Translations under genes and position numbers: made by a program
The notes under the pieces: model-generated
Database searches by the model: none
What the model saw: the letters and a program-made list of their open reading frames with translations, nothing else
What the model was told of the DNA's origin: nothing
Origin: Paraprevotella sp.
Lineage (GTDB): Bacteria > Bacteroidota > Bacteroidia > Bacteroidales > Bacteroidaceae
Reading direction: 5' to 3'
DNA length: 9,742 bases
NCBI GenBank assembly: GCA_021205005.1
Contig: JAJPYK010000254.1
Span: 1-9,742, forward strand
Shown here: piece after piece, positions 1 through 7,006 of the stretch
How the letters are laid out: each line of letters begins with the position of its first letter
Numbering within the stretch: position 1 is the stretch's first letter

Positions 1-179
1 ATACTGAACGTGAGACTGAGCTGCACCAAAGAGGCCGTAGTGGAAAAATATCCGCTCAAAGCAGGCAATGCAGGCAGATAGAAATCCGTCACGAACGGAC
101 CGAAAGTAGCTATCATCCCGACAAAGAGTAAAATGTAAAGTCTTGAATTTCTCGTTTTTTGTTCTTTCTTCATGTCCAT
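1..179 (-). CDS. Bcr/CflA-type MFS drug efflux transporter (N-terminal part only)
   Basis: Partial gene: about 59 N-terminal codons are present and the rest lies beyond the left edge. After a short basic start (MDMKKEQKTRNSR) comes a first membrane segment, then the stretch TFGPFVTDFYLPALPAL and the polar run STTASLVQLSLTFS. The pattern G-P-x-x-x-D-x-YLPALP followed by a V-Q-L-(S/T)-L motif is characteristic of the Bcr/CflA (DHA1) branch of the major facilitator superfamily. These are 12-helix inner-membrane proton antiporters that export drugs such as bicyclomycin, chloramphenicol or sulfonamides; the actual substrate here cannot be read from the sequence. The start could be the ATG at 179 or the in-frame ATG at 173; I use the longer form. 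It is divergent from an AraC-type regulator that may control it. Family assignment is fairly secure for such a short piece. Confidence 0.8.
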   Translation of the reverse strand, partial: MDMKKEQKTRNSRLYILLFVGMIATFGPFVTDFYLPALPALSGYFSTTASLVQLSLTFS

Positions 180-196
180 CTATCTTTTTTCGGCTG

Positions 197-204
197 CAAA
201 GTTC
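197..204 (-). promoter_or_regulatory. candidate -7 element for the MFS transporter gene
   Basis: Read on the minus strand this is GAACTTTG, one mismatch from the Bacteroidetes -7 consensus TAnnTTTG, and 17 bases upstream of the ATG at 179. The nine bases AACTTTGCA recur in the same relative position in the divergent araC promoter, which supports a promoter role. No convincing -33 TTG element is visible. Confidence 0.35.
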
Positions 205-270
205 CCGCTTTTTCCATAAAACGCATCGCCCTAAGGGCCACAGGTTTCGTCCAAATAGAGACCAATATCG

Positions 271-289
271 AAGGAAATTCCAAAGGAAA
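271..289 (+). promoter_or_regulatory. short direct repeat and palindrome, possible operator between divergent genes
   Basis: AAGGAAA occurs at 271-277 and again at 283-289, a 12-base period (roughly one helical turn), and the palindrome GGAAATTCC spans 273-281. The cluster lies immediately upstream of the araC -7 element, where an AraC-type activator or autorepressor would bind. A separate small palindrome, GCCCTAAGGGC, sits at 228-238. Function is inferred from position only. Confidence 0.25.
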
Positions 290-293
290 AACC

Positions 294-301
294 TAACTTT
301 G
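294..301 (+). promoter_or_regulatory. -7 promoter element of the araC-type gene
   Basis: TAACTTTG is an exact match to the Bacteroidetes TAnnTTTG -7 element. It ends 21 bases before the ATG at 323, implying a short leader of roughly 15 bases. No clear -33 TTG is seen, which often goes with activator dependence but is not proof of it. Confidence 0.5.
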
Positions 302-322
302 CATCCATAAACCGAACGGTAT

Positions 323-1192
323 ATGAATACAGGATACCCTCCCCCGGATGGGTTCGAGACTCGCATGCCGACTCACGGCCCCATACTTCCTTTTCCCGAA
401 GGACAGACCTTGCGCACGCCCGAGAATACACTGTACCTCGCTATCGTATTGGAAGGAAAAGCCGTGGTGGAGATCAACCAGAAAAGTCATCACTTGCGTA
501 AAGGCACTTTCTTGTTCCTGTTACCGGGCTATCTGCTGTGCCAGTTTCCGCCTTCCGCCGATTTCGTCGCACAGTATCTTGCATTCGAATTCGACTTTTT
601 GTCCGACTTCCCTCTGTTGCTCAAAGCAGGTATCTCGCATCACGTCTTGAACGATCCTTGTCTGCAAACGGATGAAAAAGACTTTTCCCTGATGAAACAA
701 TATTACGACCTCATCTACAACCGTTACACCGACAGCCGATGTCCGGCCGGAACGCTCAAGGGATTATTGTTTTCGTTGATGCTCGAAGTGAATCGGATGT
801 ATTCCGGACAGGATGTCCGAATCGTGGTTTCCCGGCAAAACGGATTAGTGGATAACTTTTTCTATTTGCTGCATCTACATTATAAACGGGAACGGACGGC
901 TGCATTTTATGCCGACAAACTATGCGTCTCGGACAAACATCTGATGAGAAGCATAAAAAAACAGACGGGACATACGCTGCATTTCTGGATGACGGACTTC
1001 ATCATGCGCGAAGCCAAGTTAATGTTGAAGTCTACGGACCTGAGCATCACCGAAGTGGCCGACAGCCTACATTTCCCGAACTCTTCCTTCTTTGCGCGTG
1101 CTTTCCGCAAGTATACGGGAATGTCTCCCCTCGCGTTCCGCAACGAAAACAGCGATCATTCTCCCCAATTGCTGCGGTCCAGATTACGATAA
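323..1192 (+). CDS. AraC-family transcriptional regulator
   Basis: This 289-residue protein has the usual AraC-family layout and length. An N-terminal cupin-like sensor region (about residues 30-100, with the run TLYLAIVLEGKAVVEINQK) is followed by a C-terminal double helix-turn-helix domain at about 173-275. The first recognition helix region is near 193-212 (ADKLCVSDKHLMRSIKK). The second lies in 240-265 (SITEVADSLHFPNSSFFARA), followed by the family signature RKYTGMSPLAFR that ends at 273. It should act as a cytoplasmic DNA-binding regulator responding to a small ligand, which is unknown. It is divergent from a Bcr/CflA exporter, so control of that exporter and of itself is the natural inference. 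The last 16 residues (NENSDHSPQLLRSRLR) extend past the conserved domain, and their codons overlap the end of the opposing comM gene. The start is set by the -7 element at 294-301; the next in-frame ATG is codon 15. Confidence 0.9.
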   Translation: MNTGYPPPDGFETRMPTHGPILPFPEGQTLRTPENTLYLAIVLEGKAVVEINQKSHHLRKGTFLFLLPGYLLCQFPPSADFVAQYLAFEFDFLSDFPLLLKAGISHHVLNDPCLQTDEKDFSLMKQYYDLIYNRYTDSRCPAGTLKGLLFSLMLEVNRMYSGQDVRIVVSRQNGLVDNFFYLLHLHYKRERTAAFYADKLCVSDKHLMRSIKKQTGHTLHFWMTDFIMREAKLMLKSTDLSITEVADSLHFPNSSFFARAFRKYTGMSPLAFRNENSDHSPQLLRSRLR

Positions 1193-2694
1193 CCGATGGC
1201 CTCGGCAATATGAGCGATCTGAATTTGACCGCCGCCATCCAAGTCGGCAATCGTGCGGGCCACGCGCAATATACGATCGTAAGCACGGGCCGAGAGCTGA
1301 AGTCGCGTCATGGCCGTACGTAACATTTCAGTCCCTTGTTCATCGAGTGCCGCATACTCGCGCAAAAGCCGGGAAGTCATCTGCGCATTGCAATGCACTC
1401 CCTTTTCCTCGGCATAACGCTGTTCCTGAATACGACGGGCGCGGACCACGCGGTCGCGAATCGTCCGGCGGCTTTCACCCGGCACCGTACGGGCCAGTTC
1501 CTCAAAAGAAAGTGGGGTAATCTCGATCTGCAAATCTATACGATCGAGCAAGGGACCGGAGATCTTGTGTAAATAACGATGGATCTGTCCCGGCGTACAG
1601 ACACAGGCTTTCGTCGGGTGGTTTTAATATCCGCAAGGGCAAGGGTTCATCGAAGCGACGAACATAAACGAACAGGGATAGGTGACGCTGTATTTGGCGC
1701 GGGAAATGTTGATTTGTCGATCCTCCAGCGGCTGACGCAACACCTCAAGCACAGAACGGGAGAACTCAGGCAGCTCGTCGCAAAACAGTACGCCGTTATG
1801 CGCCAGACTGACTTCGCCGGGCTGAGGATTCGTACCGCCTCCGACCAAAGCGATCTGGGATATCGTATGATGGGGAGAACGGAACGGTCGCTGAGCGATA
1901 AGCGAACTTTCTTTCGCCAGCTTGCCGGCCACAGAATGAATCTGGGTGGTTTCTAAGCTTTCTGAAAGCGACAAGGGAGGCAGTATGGACGACAAACGTT
2001 TGGCCATCATGGATTTTCCGCTTCCGGGAGGGCCGATCATAATGACGTTATGCCCGCCGGCAGCAGCCACCTCAAGCGCACGTTTGACGTGTTCCTGGCC
2101 TTTCACATCGGCAAAGTCAAAATCGAAATCTGTTTGTTGCGCGTAAAATTCGGCACGGGTATCTATTTCCGTAGGCATAAGTCCGCCCTCGCCGTTCAAA
2201 AAGTGTATGACCTGACTGATGTGACGGGCGCCGTAAACTTTCAATTGGTTGACCACCGCCGCCTCACGCACATTCTGTTCGGGGACGATCAAGTGCTCAA
2301 ATCCCAATTCACGGGCTTTAATAGCAATGGGCAAAGCCCCTTTCACGGGTTGTAAACTCCCGTCGAGGCTCAACTCTCCGAGCAACATGGTATGCGCTAA
2401 TCGGTCGGTTTTTACTTTTTCATCCGTAGCCAACACGCCTATGGCCAAAGGCAAATCATATCCTGCTCCTTCTTTCCGAATATCGGCAGGAGCCATATTG
2501 ACGACAAATTGCTTGGACGGGAAACGGTAACCGCTGTTTTCTATGGCAGCCACAATGCGCTCATGGCTTTCTTTCACCGCATTGTCCGGAAGACCGACGA
2601 GGAAGAACTTGATCCCCCTCGAAGCATTCACCTCGATGGTTACAGGGATGGCGGAAAGTCCCTGAACCGATGCGCCATAGACTTTGACCCACAT
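1156..2694 (-). pseudogene. comM: ComM/YifB Mg-chelatase-like AAA+ ATPase, interrupted by one in-frame stop
   Basis: Read through, this frame encodes 512 residues, the normal family length, but codon 357 is TAA. The first part (1-356) has the N-terminal lon-protease-like fold typical of YifB ([20 protein letters not shown]; about 1-165), Walker A GPPGSGKS at 221-228, Walker [12 protein letters not shown] at 301-311, and sensor 1 in [10 protein letters not shown] ending at 356. After the stop the same frame continues with NHPTKACVCTP, then SGPLLDRIDLQIEITPL and the C-terminal Mg-chelatase-type helical domain ending LDGGGQIQIAHIAEAIGYRN. Family members usually read CGYYNHP here, so one base change (TAC or TAT to TAA) explains the break, and it falls between two CxC pairs. 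In Gram-negative competent bacteria ComM is a hexameric helicase that promotes branch migration during transformation; its role in Bacteroidetes is less clear. The truncated product would lack the sensor 2 region and is probably inactive. It starts 7 bases after the upstream lipoprotein gene. A sequencing error remains possible. Confidence 0.88.
1624..1626 (-). other. premature in-frame TAA stop (codon 357) in comM
   Basis: The minus strand reads GGA TAT TAA AAC CAC CCG, that is G-Y-stop-N-H-P, inside the otherwise conserved CGYYNHP stretch. The reading frame is the same on both sides (total 512 codons plus the terminal TGA at 1156-1158), so this is a substitution and not a frameshift. Confidence 0.92.
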
Positions 2695-2701
2695 AACATG
2701 T

Positions 2702-3715
2702 TTATTTAGAATCGATCAATTTCTGGATCTCCGGTTGAATATCCTTCTCATAAGAAGAGCCGACCGCAACTACTTTGCCATCGCTCCCCGCCAGAATGCA
2801 ATAAGGTACGGAGGATACCGCAAATTGTCTGACCATCGGACTGTTCCAAGCCTGATAATCGCAATAACTCGGCCATGTCACGCTGTCCATACGTTCTATA
2901 CCTTTCCTCGGAGCGGCTTCCACATCCAATGAAATGCTCACCACATGTATCTTTCCCGGATGCTCTTTCAACAAACGTCTGAGACGAAACATCAGGCCGG
3001 AGCTTTCGCTGTCCCAAGATGCCCAAAAGTTAATCAGCAGATTCTTGCCCCGGTAATCTTCAGACGTGACAGACTTCCCATCTTCACCGACCCATTCGAT
3101 TTTCGGTAACGAACTGCCTTTGACTAAGCGACGGCCCCGACTTTCCACATCAGCTTTCCACTGCAACAATTGCAGATTGTCGGGTTGGGCCTTGCACAGC
3201 GCACGATAGTGTTTCTTTACTTCTTCCTGCGATGCGTCGTCGCTAGACAGAAAATATTCTTTAAATAAAAAGACACTTACGGGCGAACTCGGATGCTGCC
3301 GAATGAACTCTGCCGCCGCTTTCTGCATATCGGTCTTCCTCTTGTCTTTATTCGCTAATCGAAAAGCGGTAAGATCCTCATTCGGCTCACTGCCTTTCAC
3401 TTCCACGCTCTTCAAATTGCGGGCATCTCCTTTTATAGTAATGACCTCGCCCGAAGCACCGAAAATCACCTGCTCCGAGAGATTGGGATATAAAAGATAG
3501 TAAGTGGCCGTATTATCCAACGCAGTTTCGTAATCGAAACTACCGCGCTCGACTTTTATCGTGTCGAGACGGGATGTACCGCCATCATCACTATATATAT
3601 AGAATTCACCCTGCTGCAGGTGCTCGAATTCTCCTTTGAGCCGGAACCGGCCTTCGGATCCTCCGCAACTGAGCAGGGTGAATGCCAAAAATGTATAGAG
3701 AATGAATCTCTTCAT
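2702..3715 (-). CDS. DUF4369/TlpA-like thioredoxin-fold lipoprotein without the CxxC active site
   Basis: This is a 337-residue lipoprotein. The signal peptide [17 protein letters not shown] carries a lipobox (LLSC, 14-17), so Cys17 should be lipidated and the protein anchored in the cell envelope. Residues about 23-110 form a beta-rich region of the kind found as DUF4369 in Bacteroidetes TlpA-like proteins. A helical linker (115-195) follows, then a thioredoxin-like domain (about 201-337) with the beta strand [10 protein letters not shown], a second strand IHVVSISLD, the cis-proline stretch [14 protein letters not shown] (Pro304), and a C-terminal helix. Where TlpA or ResA proteins have WASWCxxC, this protein has WASWDSESS, so Asp235 and Ser238 replace both catalytic cysteines. 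Classical disulfide exchange at that site is therefore ruled out, and a binding or structural role is more likely. It lies 16 bases after the OmpA-TPR lipoprotein gene and 7 bases before comM, so the three are probably co-transcribed. Confidence 0.85.
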   Translation of the reverse strand: MKRFILYTFLAFTLLSCGGSEGRFRLKGEFEHLQQGEFYIYSDDGGTSRLDTIKVERGSFDYETALDNTATYYLLYPNLSEQVIFGASGEVITIKGDARNLKSVEVKGSEPNEDLTAFRLANKDKRKTDMQKAAAEFIRQHPSSPVSVFLFKEYFLSSDDASQEEVKKHYRALCKAQPDNLQLLQWKADVESRGRRLVKGSSLPKIEWVGEDGKSVTSEDYRGKNLLINFWASWDSESSGLMFRLRRLLKEHPGKIHVVSISLDVEAAPRKGIERMDSVTWPSYCDYQAWNSPMVRQFAVSSVPYCILAGSDGKVVAVGSSYEKDIQPEIQKLIDSK

Positions 3716-3731
3716 TTAAGAATACGGTCTA

Positions 3732-5417
3732 TTACAAACTCTCAACAACTGATTTGTAGTTGGCAAATTCCAGATCCTTTGCCGCACGGCTCTTCAAAGA
3801 AGAATCCTTGCTGACAGCATCACTCAGGTTCGTATTGACGCCGGCTGAGTCATTGGTACGTGCGGCCACGATAGCCAACAAATAAGAAGTATAAGCATCC
3901 TTATTGGCCACGCCGTCCAAAGTAGATTTTGCAGCAGCATAATCCTTATTCAGAATCTGTGCCAAAGCAGCAGTATTGGACTTCACGCCGTTAGCAGAGC
4001 TGGCTGCCTGCGAGTAAGAACCCTTAGCAATATTCAGAGCGGCATTGACCTCGTTGAATCCGTCTGCGCCAGAAGCCTTGCCCAGATAAGTTTCCGCACC
4101 CTTTACGTCGCCCTTGTTCAAGTTGATAAGAGCCAGGTTCGCGTTTACTTCGCTGGCGTCAGACTTCAAAGACTTAGCCTTGTTGAAGTAGTTCTCGGCT
4201 GCACTCAGATCGCCTTTCTGATAGGCCAACATACCTAAGTTATTGTAGGCACGGTAGTCGTTCGGATAAAGTTGAGAAGCTTTCTGATACCAAGCCTCCT
4301 TATCGGATACGGATGACAAATTAGCTCCGTACAACAGTTCTTCCACGCTCAGCTTGGAAGCGTCGCTGTTGAACTGCTCTACGATTTGTTCGTCGCTACG
4401 GCCGATGATTTCATAATTCATCGTCAAACGTGCACGACGCAACTCAGGAAGAACCTCTTCGGCCAATTCCTTGAATACAGCCGACATGTTCTTAATCTGT
4501 GCCTCACGTTCTTCGGGATCCTGATACATGGACAATACCCGGAGGATCATATCCTTATCCAGGATGTTGCTCTGTGAAACCAATTGCTGGAAACCGTCCC
4601 AGTCTTCTGCCGTATACTTAGCATCGACATCGGTCGTCATCTTACTAGATTTCAACTGTTTCTGTACGTAAGCCTCTGAGTTATCCTGACGTTTCTCAGC
4701 CAAACGGGTATTCAGATCCATACCGCCATCGGGAGAAGCATAAGCCCATACTTCGATGTTCTTCAATGCCTTGGTTTCCTTCTCGTCATTGATTTGCTTC
4801 ATCATGGCGACGAACTCCTTCATATTATCGGAATTCAACTCAGAACTACGCAAATTGGCCTGCTGGATCAAGAACTTGATATTCGCTTCTTGTTTTTCCT
4901 TAATGATACGCTGATAAGCATCTGCGGCCAACGACGGCTTCACTGAAGCCAGGGTATTCCCCAACAACTGCGAAGTGGCCACCACGCCATAACCGACTTT
5001 CACTTCGGGCACGGTAACGGTCTTCTTGCCTACCTTTGCATCGAATTGCAGATATAAGTCAGACTGTTGCATAGCGGGAACGAAATCGAACACGGATTTC
5101 ATGGTATAAGTACCGCCGGCCTTATAAGAGATCGACTGATCGTTACCTTCCACTTTTTCACCTTGGAATGTAGCGTTCTGTCCCTTCGCCTCGCCGCCTT
5201 CGTATTTCAATACCGGCGTCACGGTCACTACAGCCTTCTTTTTCATGTACTTTTCCGGGAACTTGCCATCAATAGTGGCAGGAACCTGACCGGCAATCGC
5301 TTCCAAAGGCGTCGGCGTCACCGTAAAGTTGTCCGCAGAAAGCTCACCCAATTTTTTGCATGAAGTAAGAGCTGCGGCAGCAGCCAACGACATGACTAAA
5401 TAATAATTTTTACGCAT
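3732..5417 (-). CDS. lipoprotein with OmpA-like domain and TPR repeats
   Basis: From the ATG at 5417 the protein has 561 residues. The longer reading from the ATG at 5453 is unlikely because that codon lies inside the promoter element at 5451-5458. The N-terminus MRKNYYLVMSLAAAAALTSC is a lipoprotein signal with Cys20 as the lipidated residue. Residues about 30-145 are beta-rich and may be an Ig-like or adhesin-like domain (inferred). Residues about 165-255 resemble an OmpA C-terminal domain: IKFLIQQANLR, then IEVWAYASPDGGMDLNTRLA and a conserved Arg (R243). The Asp that binds diaminopimelate in E. coli OmpA aligns with Ser228, so peptidoglycan binding is uncertain. Residues 260-345 are helical, and TPR-like helices follow at about 370-450 (YPNDYRAYNNLGMLAYQKGD), with looser repeats to the end. 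It probably resides in the periplasm or outer membrane as a scaffold; its exact role is not known to me. It heads the likely operon with the thioredoxin-like lipoprotein and comM. Confidence 0.85.
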   Translation of the reverse strand: MRKNYYLVMSLAAAAALTSCKKLGELSADNFTVTPTPLEAIAGQVPATIDGKFPEKYMKKKAVVTVTPVLKYEGGEAKGQNATFQGEKVEGNDQSISYKAGGTYTMKSVFDFVPAMQQSDLYLQFDAKVGKKTVTVPEVKVGYGVVATSQLLGNTLASVKPSLAADAYQRIIKEKQEANIKFLIQQANLRSSELNSDNMKEFVAMMKQINDEKETKALKNIEVWAYASPDGGMDLNTRLAEKRQDNSEAYVQKQLKSSKMTTDVDAKYTAEDWDGFQQLVSQSNILDKDMILRVLSMYQDPEEREAQIKNMSAVFKELAEEVLPELRRARLTMNYEIIGRSDEQIVEQFNSDASKLSVEELLYGANLSSVSDKEAWYQKASQLYPNDYRAYNNLGMLAYQKGDLSAAENYFNKAKSLKSDASEVNANLALINLNKGDVKGAETYLGKASGADGFNEVNAALNIAKGSYSQAASSANGVKSNTAALAQILNKDYAAAKSTLDGVANKDAYTSYLLAIVAARTNDSAGVNTNLSDAVSKDSSLKSRAAKDLEFANYKSVVESL

Positions 5418-5450
5418 ACTAACACTGTTTTTAGTTAATAGTTCCAATTG

Positions 5451-5458
5451 CAAAGATA
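5451..5458 (-). promoter_or_regulatory. -7 promoter element of the OmpA-TPR lipoprotein operon
   Basis: The minus strand reads TATCTTTG (then CAATTGG), an exact TAnnTTTG match 33 bases upstream of the ATG at 5417. It decides the start codon: the alternative ATG at 5453 would lie upstream of the predicted transcription start. No clear -33 TTG is seen. Confidence 0.6.
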
Positions 5459-5499
5459 CAAATCTTTAGTAGACCGCGCTCGTTTTAGCTTTAAAATAA

Positions 5500-5513
5500 T
5501 GCAAAAAATTGCA
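5500..5513 (-). terminator. weak hairpin plus U-rich tail after xerD, possible terminator
   Basis: On the minus strand, 18 bases past the xerD stop, TGCAA-TTTT-TTGCA can fold into a 5-bp hairpin with a 4-base loop, followed by TTATTTT. The stem is short and AT-rich, so it may be only a weak terminator or a chance match. Confidence 0.25.
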
Positions 5514-5531
5514 CACCCTGTCTTTATCCCC

Positions 5532-6497
5532 TCATTTTCCCCTATGTTTGGAGGATTCATAGTAGATATTACGGGGATGATGGAGCAAAATTTCTTCCCG
5601 CAGCTTGCTCCTGTCTATATGCGTATAGATCTCTGTGGTGGCAATGCTCTCATGTCCGAGCATCGCCTGTATGGCTCGCAAATTAGCCCCTCCTTCAAGC
5701 AGATGGGTGGCGAAAGAATGCCGGAATGTATGGGGACTGATATTTTTCTGGAGCCCGATGGACGCAGCGATCTCTTTCACCCAATGAAAAACCGTAATCC
5801 GGGACAAAGGCGTACCTCGCCGAAGACTCAAAAAGACAAAATCCTCACGGCCCGGTTTGATCCGAATCTGGTTGCGATCATAAAACCAATTCGTCAGTTC
5901 TGTAATGGCACGAGGCGAGATCGGCACCAGACGTTCCTTACCGCCCTTTCCCATCACCCGGATAAAACCTTCATCAAAATACAAATCCGACAACTTCAAA
6001 CGGCATAATTCGCTCACGCGCAGGCCACAGCTATAAAGCGTCTCCAAGATCGCCCGGTTCCGGGTTCCCTCCGGCTGACTGAGATCTATGGAAGCAATCA
6101 TGGAGTCGATCTCCGCCACCTTCAGGACTTCGGGAAGATGCAAACCGATTTTAGGGGATTCCAGCAGTTCCGTAGGATCCTGCACAATTTCCTTTTCTAC
6201 GTATAAGAAACGGTAAAACGAACGGATGCCGGACAAGATACGCGCCATGGAACGAGGGTGAATCCCCACATCCGCCAAGCCGGCCATAAACTGATGCAGA
6301 TCGTCTACCGAAAGCGTACGGAAGTCCGTCCCGTCCTCCGACAAATATTTCATGAGCTTCTGCAAATCTCCCATATACGCTTCCAAGGTATTCCCCGAAA
6401 GCCCTCTTTCCAACTTCAAATACTGATTGTAACGTCTCAAAAGAGATTTATCCACATTACAGTCTGTATTATAAGGAGTTTTTTCACTGCGTTCCAT
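5532..6497 (-). CDS. xerD: tyrosine site-specific recombinase XerD
   Basis: From the ATG at 6497 the protein has 321 residues, slightly longer than the usual 295-305. The longer reading from 6542 begins upstream of the predicted transcription start, so I reject it. Residues about 17-110 form the N-terminal SAM-like core-binding domain (LLRRYNQYLKLERGLSGNTL). Residues 120-310 are the catalytic domain, with all six active-site residues visible: Arg160 (SCGLRVSELC), Lys184 (MGKGGKERLVP), His256 and Arg259 (SPHTFRHSFATHLL), His282 (MLGHES), and the nucleophile Tyr291 (IYTHID). XerC/XerD recombinases resolve chromosome dimers at dif during cell division. This copy is full length, beside housekeeping genes and with no integration signs around it, which favours a cellular Xer protein over a mobile integrase. 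The XerD versus XerC label rests on overall resemblance and the aroQ neighbour, so it is less certain than the family. Confidence 0.92.
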   Translation of the reverse strand: MERSEKTPYNTDCNVDKSLLRRYNQYLKLERGLSGNTLEAYMGDLQKLMKYLSEDGTDFRTLSVDDLHQFMAGLADVGIHPRSMARILSGIRSFYRFLYVEKEIVQDPTELLESPKIGLHLPEVLKVAEIDSMIASIDLSQPEGTRNRAILETLYSCGLRVSELCRLKLSDLYFDEGFIRVMGKGGKERLVPISPRAITELTNWFYDRNQIRIKPGREDFVFLSLRRGTPLSRITVFHWVKEIAASIGLQKNISPHTFRHSFATHLLEGGANLRAIQAMLGHESIATTEIYTHIDRSKLREEILLHHPRNIYYESSKHRGK

Positions 6498-6507
6498 TCT
6501 TTTTTTG

Positions 6508-6515
6508 TAATTTTG
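6508..6515 (+). promoter_or_regulatory. -7 promoter element of the aroQ cluster
   Basis: TAATTTTG (followed by CGG) matches TAnnTTTG exactly and ends 32 bases before the aroQ ATG at 6548. It lies within the leader predicted for xerD on the other strand. Confidence 0.55.
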
Positions 6516-6529
6516 CGGCGTGTTTCCTG

Positions 6530-6537
6530 CAAAAATA
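6530..6537 (-). promoter_or_regulatory. -7 promoter element of xerD
   Basis: The minus strand reads TATTTTTG (then CAGG), an exact TAnnTTTG match 32 bases upstream of the xerD ATG at 6497. It supports that start codon and lies inside the aroQ leader, facing the aroQ promoter. Confidence 0.55.
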
Positions 6538-6547
6538 CACAATAAAG

Positions 6548-6979
6548 ATGAGAATTCAAATCATAAACGGACCGAACATCAATTTGCTGGGAAAGCGTGA
6601 GCCCGGCATTTACGGAGCAGTATCTTTCGAAGATTATTTGACCGAACTGCGCGCGGCTTACCCTAACCTGACCATCGACTACTATCAAAGCAACATAGAG
6701 GGAAAGATGATAGACAAAATCCATGAAGTGGGATTCGAAGACACGGGTATCGTACTGAACGCCGGCGCCTACACCCATACGTCTATCGCGCTGCAAGACG
6801 CTATAAGGGCCGTAACCGCCCCGACGATCGAAGTGCATATTAGCAATGTGCACAAACGCGAAGAATTCCGCCACAAATCCATGATCTCATGCGCCTGCCT
6901 CGGAGTGATCTGCGGCTTCGGATTGGATTCCTACCGACTGGCCATAGAAGCCTTACTACATGCCCAACAAACCCAATAA
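6548..6979 (+). CDS. aroQ: 3-dehydroquinate dehydratase, type II
   Basis: At 143 residues this is the standard length for a type II dehydroquinase, which dehydrates 3-dehydroquinate to 3-dehydroshikimate in the cytoplasmic shikimate pathway to aromatic amino acids and works as a dodecamer. The N-terminus IINGPNINLLGKREPGIYG is the family signature. The active-site residues are all present: Asn10 and Asn12 of the GPNINLLG loop, Arg17 and Tyr22 of the flexible lid, Asn71 and His77 in LNAGAYTHTS, His97 in EVHISN, and Arg108 in EEFRHKS. It is unrelated in sequence to the type I (AroD) enzyme. It is the first gene of the plus-strand cluster, with pyruvate kinase starting 27 bases after its stop, and the upstream -7 element at 6508-6515 probably drives the cluster. 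Confidence 0.97.
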   Translation: MRIQIINGPNINLLGKREPGIYGAVSFEDYLTELRAAYPNLTIDYYQSNIEGKMIDKIHEVGFEDTGIVLNAGAYTHTSIALQDAIRAVTAPTIEVHISNVHKREEFRHKSMISCACLGVICGFGLDSYRLAIEALLHAQQTQ

Positions 6980-7006
6980 AACGATAAAGATAAAACCAAT
7001 AGGATT

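Noticed and set aside
1156..1551. C-terminal comM fragment as an independent small gene
   Set aside because: It has no ATG start or promoter near its beginning and continues the comM frame exactly, so it is the lost end of the broken gene.
1579..1956. Plus-strand open frame opposite comM
   Set aside because: It has no family resemblance and sits antisense to well-conserved ATPase sequence, so it is a shadow frame.
3591..3630. CTATATATATAG palindrome and paired GAATTC sites around CACC/GGTG
   Set aside because: It is inside the lipoprotein coding region and is explained by the encoded repeat GEFE...GEFY and the residues YIYSDD; the hairpin has a 3-base asymmetry.
5418..5453. Longer start for the OmpA-TPR lipoprotein at the ATG at 5453
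   Set aside because: That ATG lies inside the -7 element, and the extra residues would precede a clean lipoprotein signal peptide that begins at 5417.
5448..6008. 186-codon plus-strand open frame opposite xerD
   Set aside because: It covers the XerD catalytic domain on the other strand, and its protein shows no recognisable motif.
6498..6542. Longer start for XerD at the ATG at 6542
   Set aside because: It begins upstream of the -7 element at 6530-6537, so it would not be transcribed, and the added residues are not part of the Xer fold.
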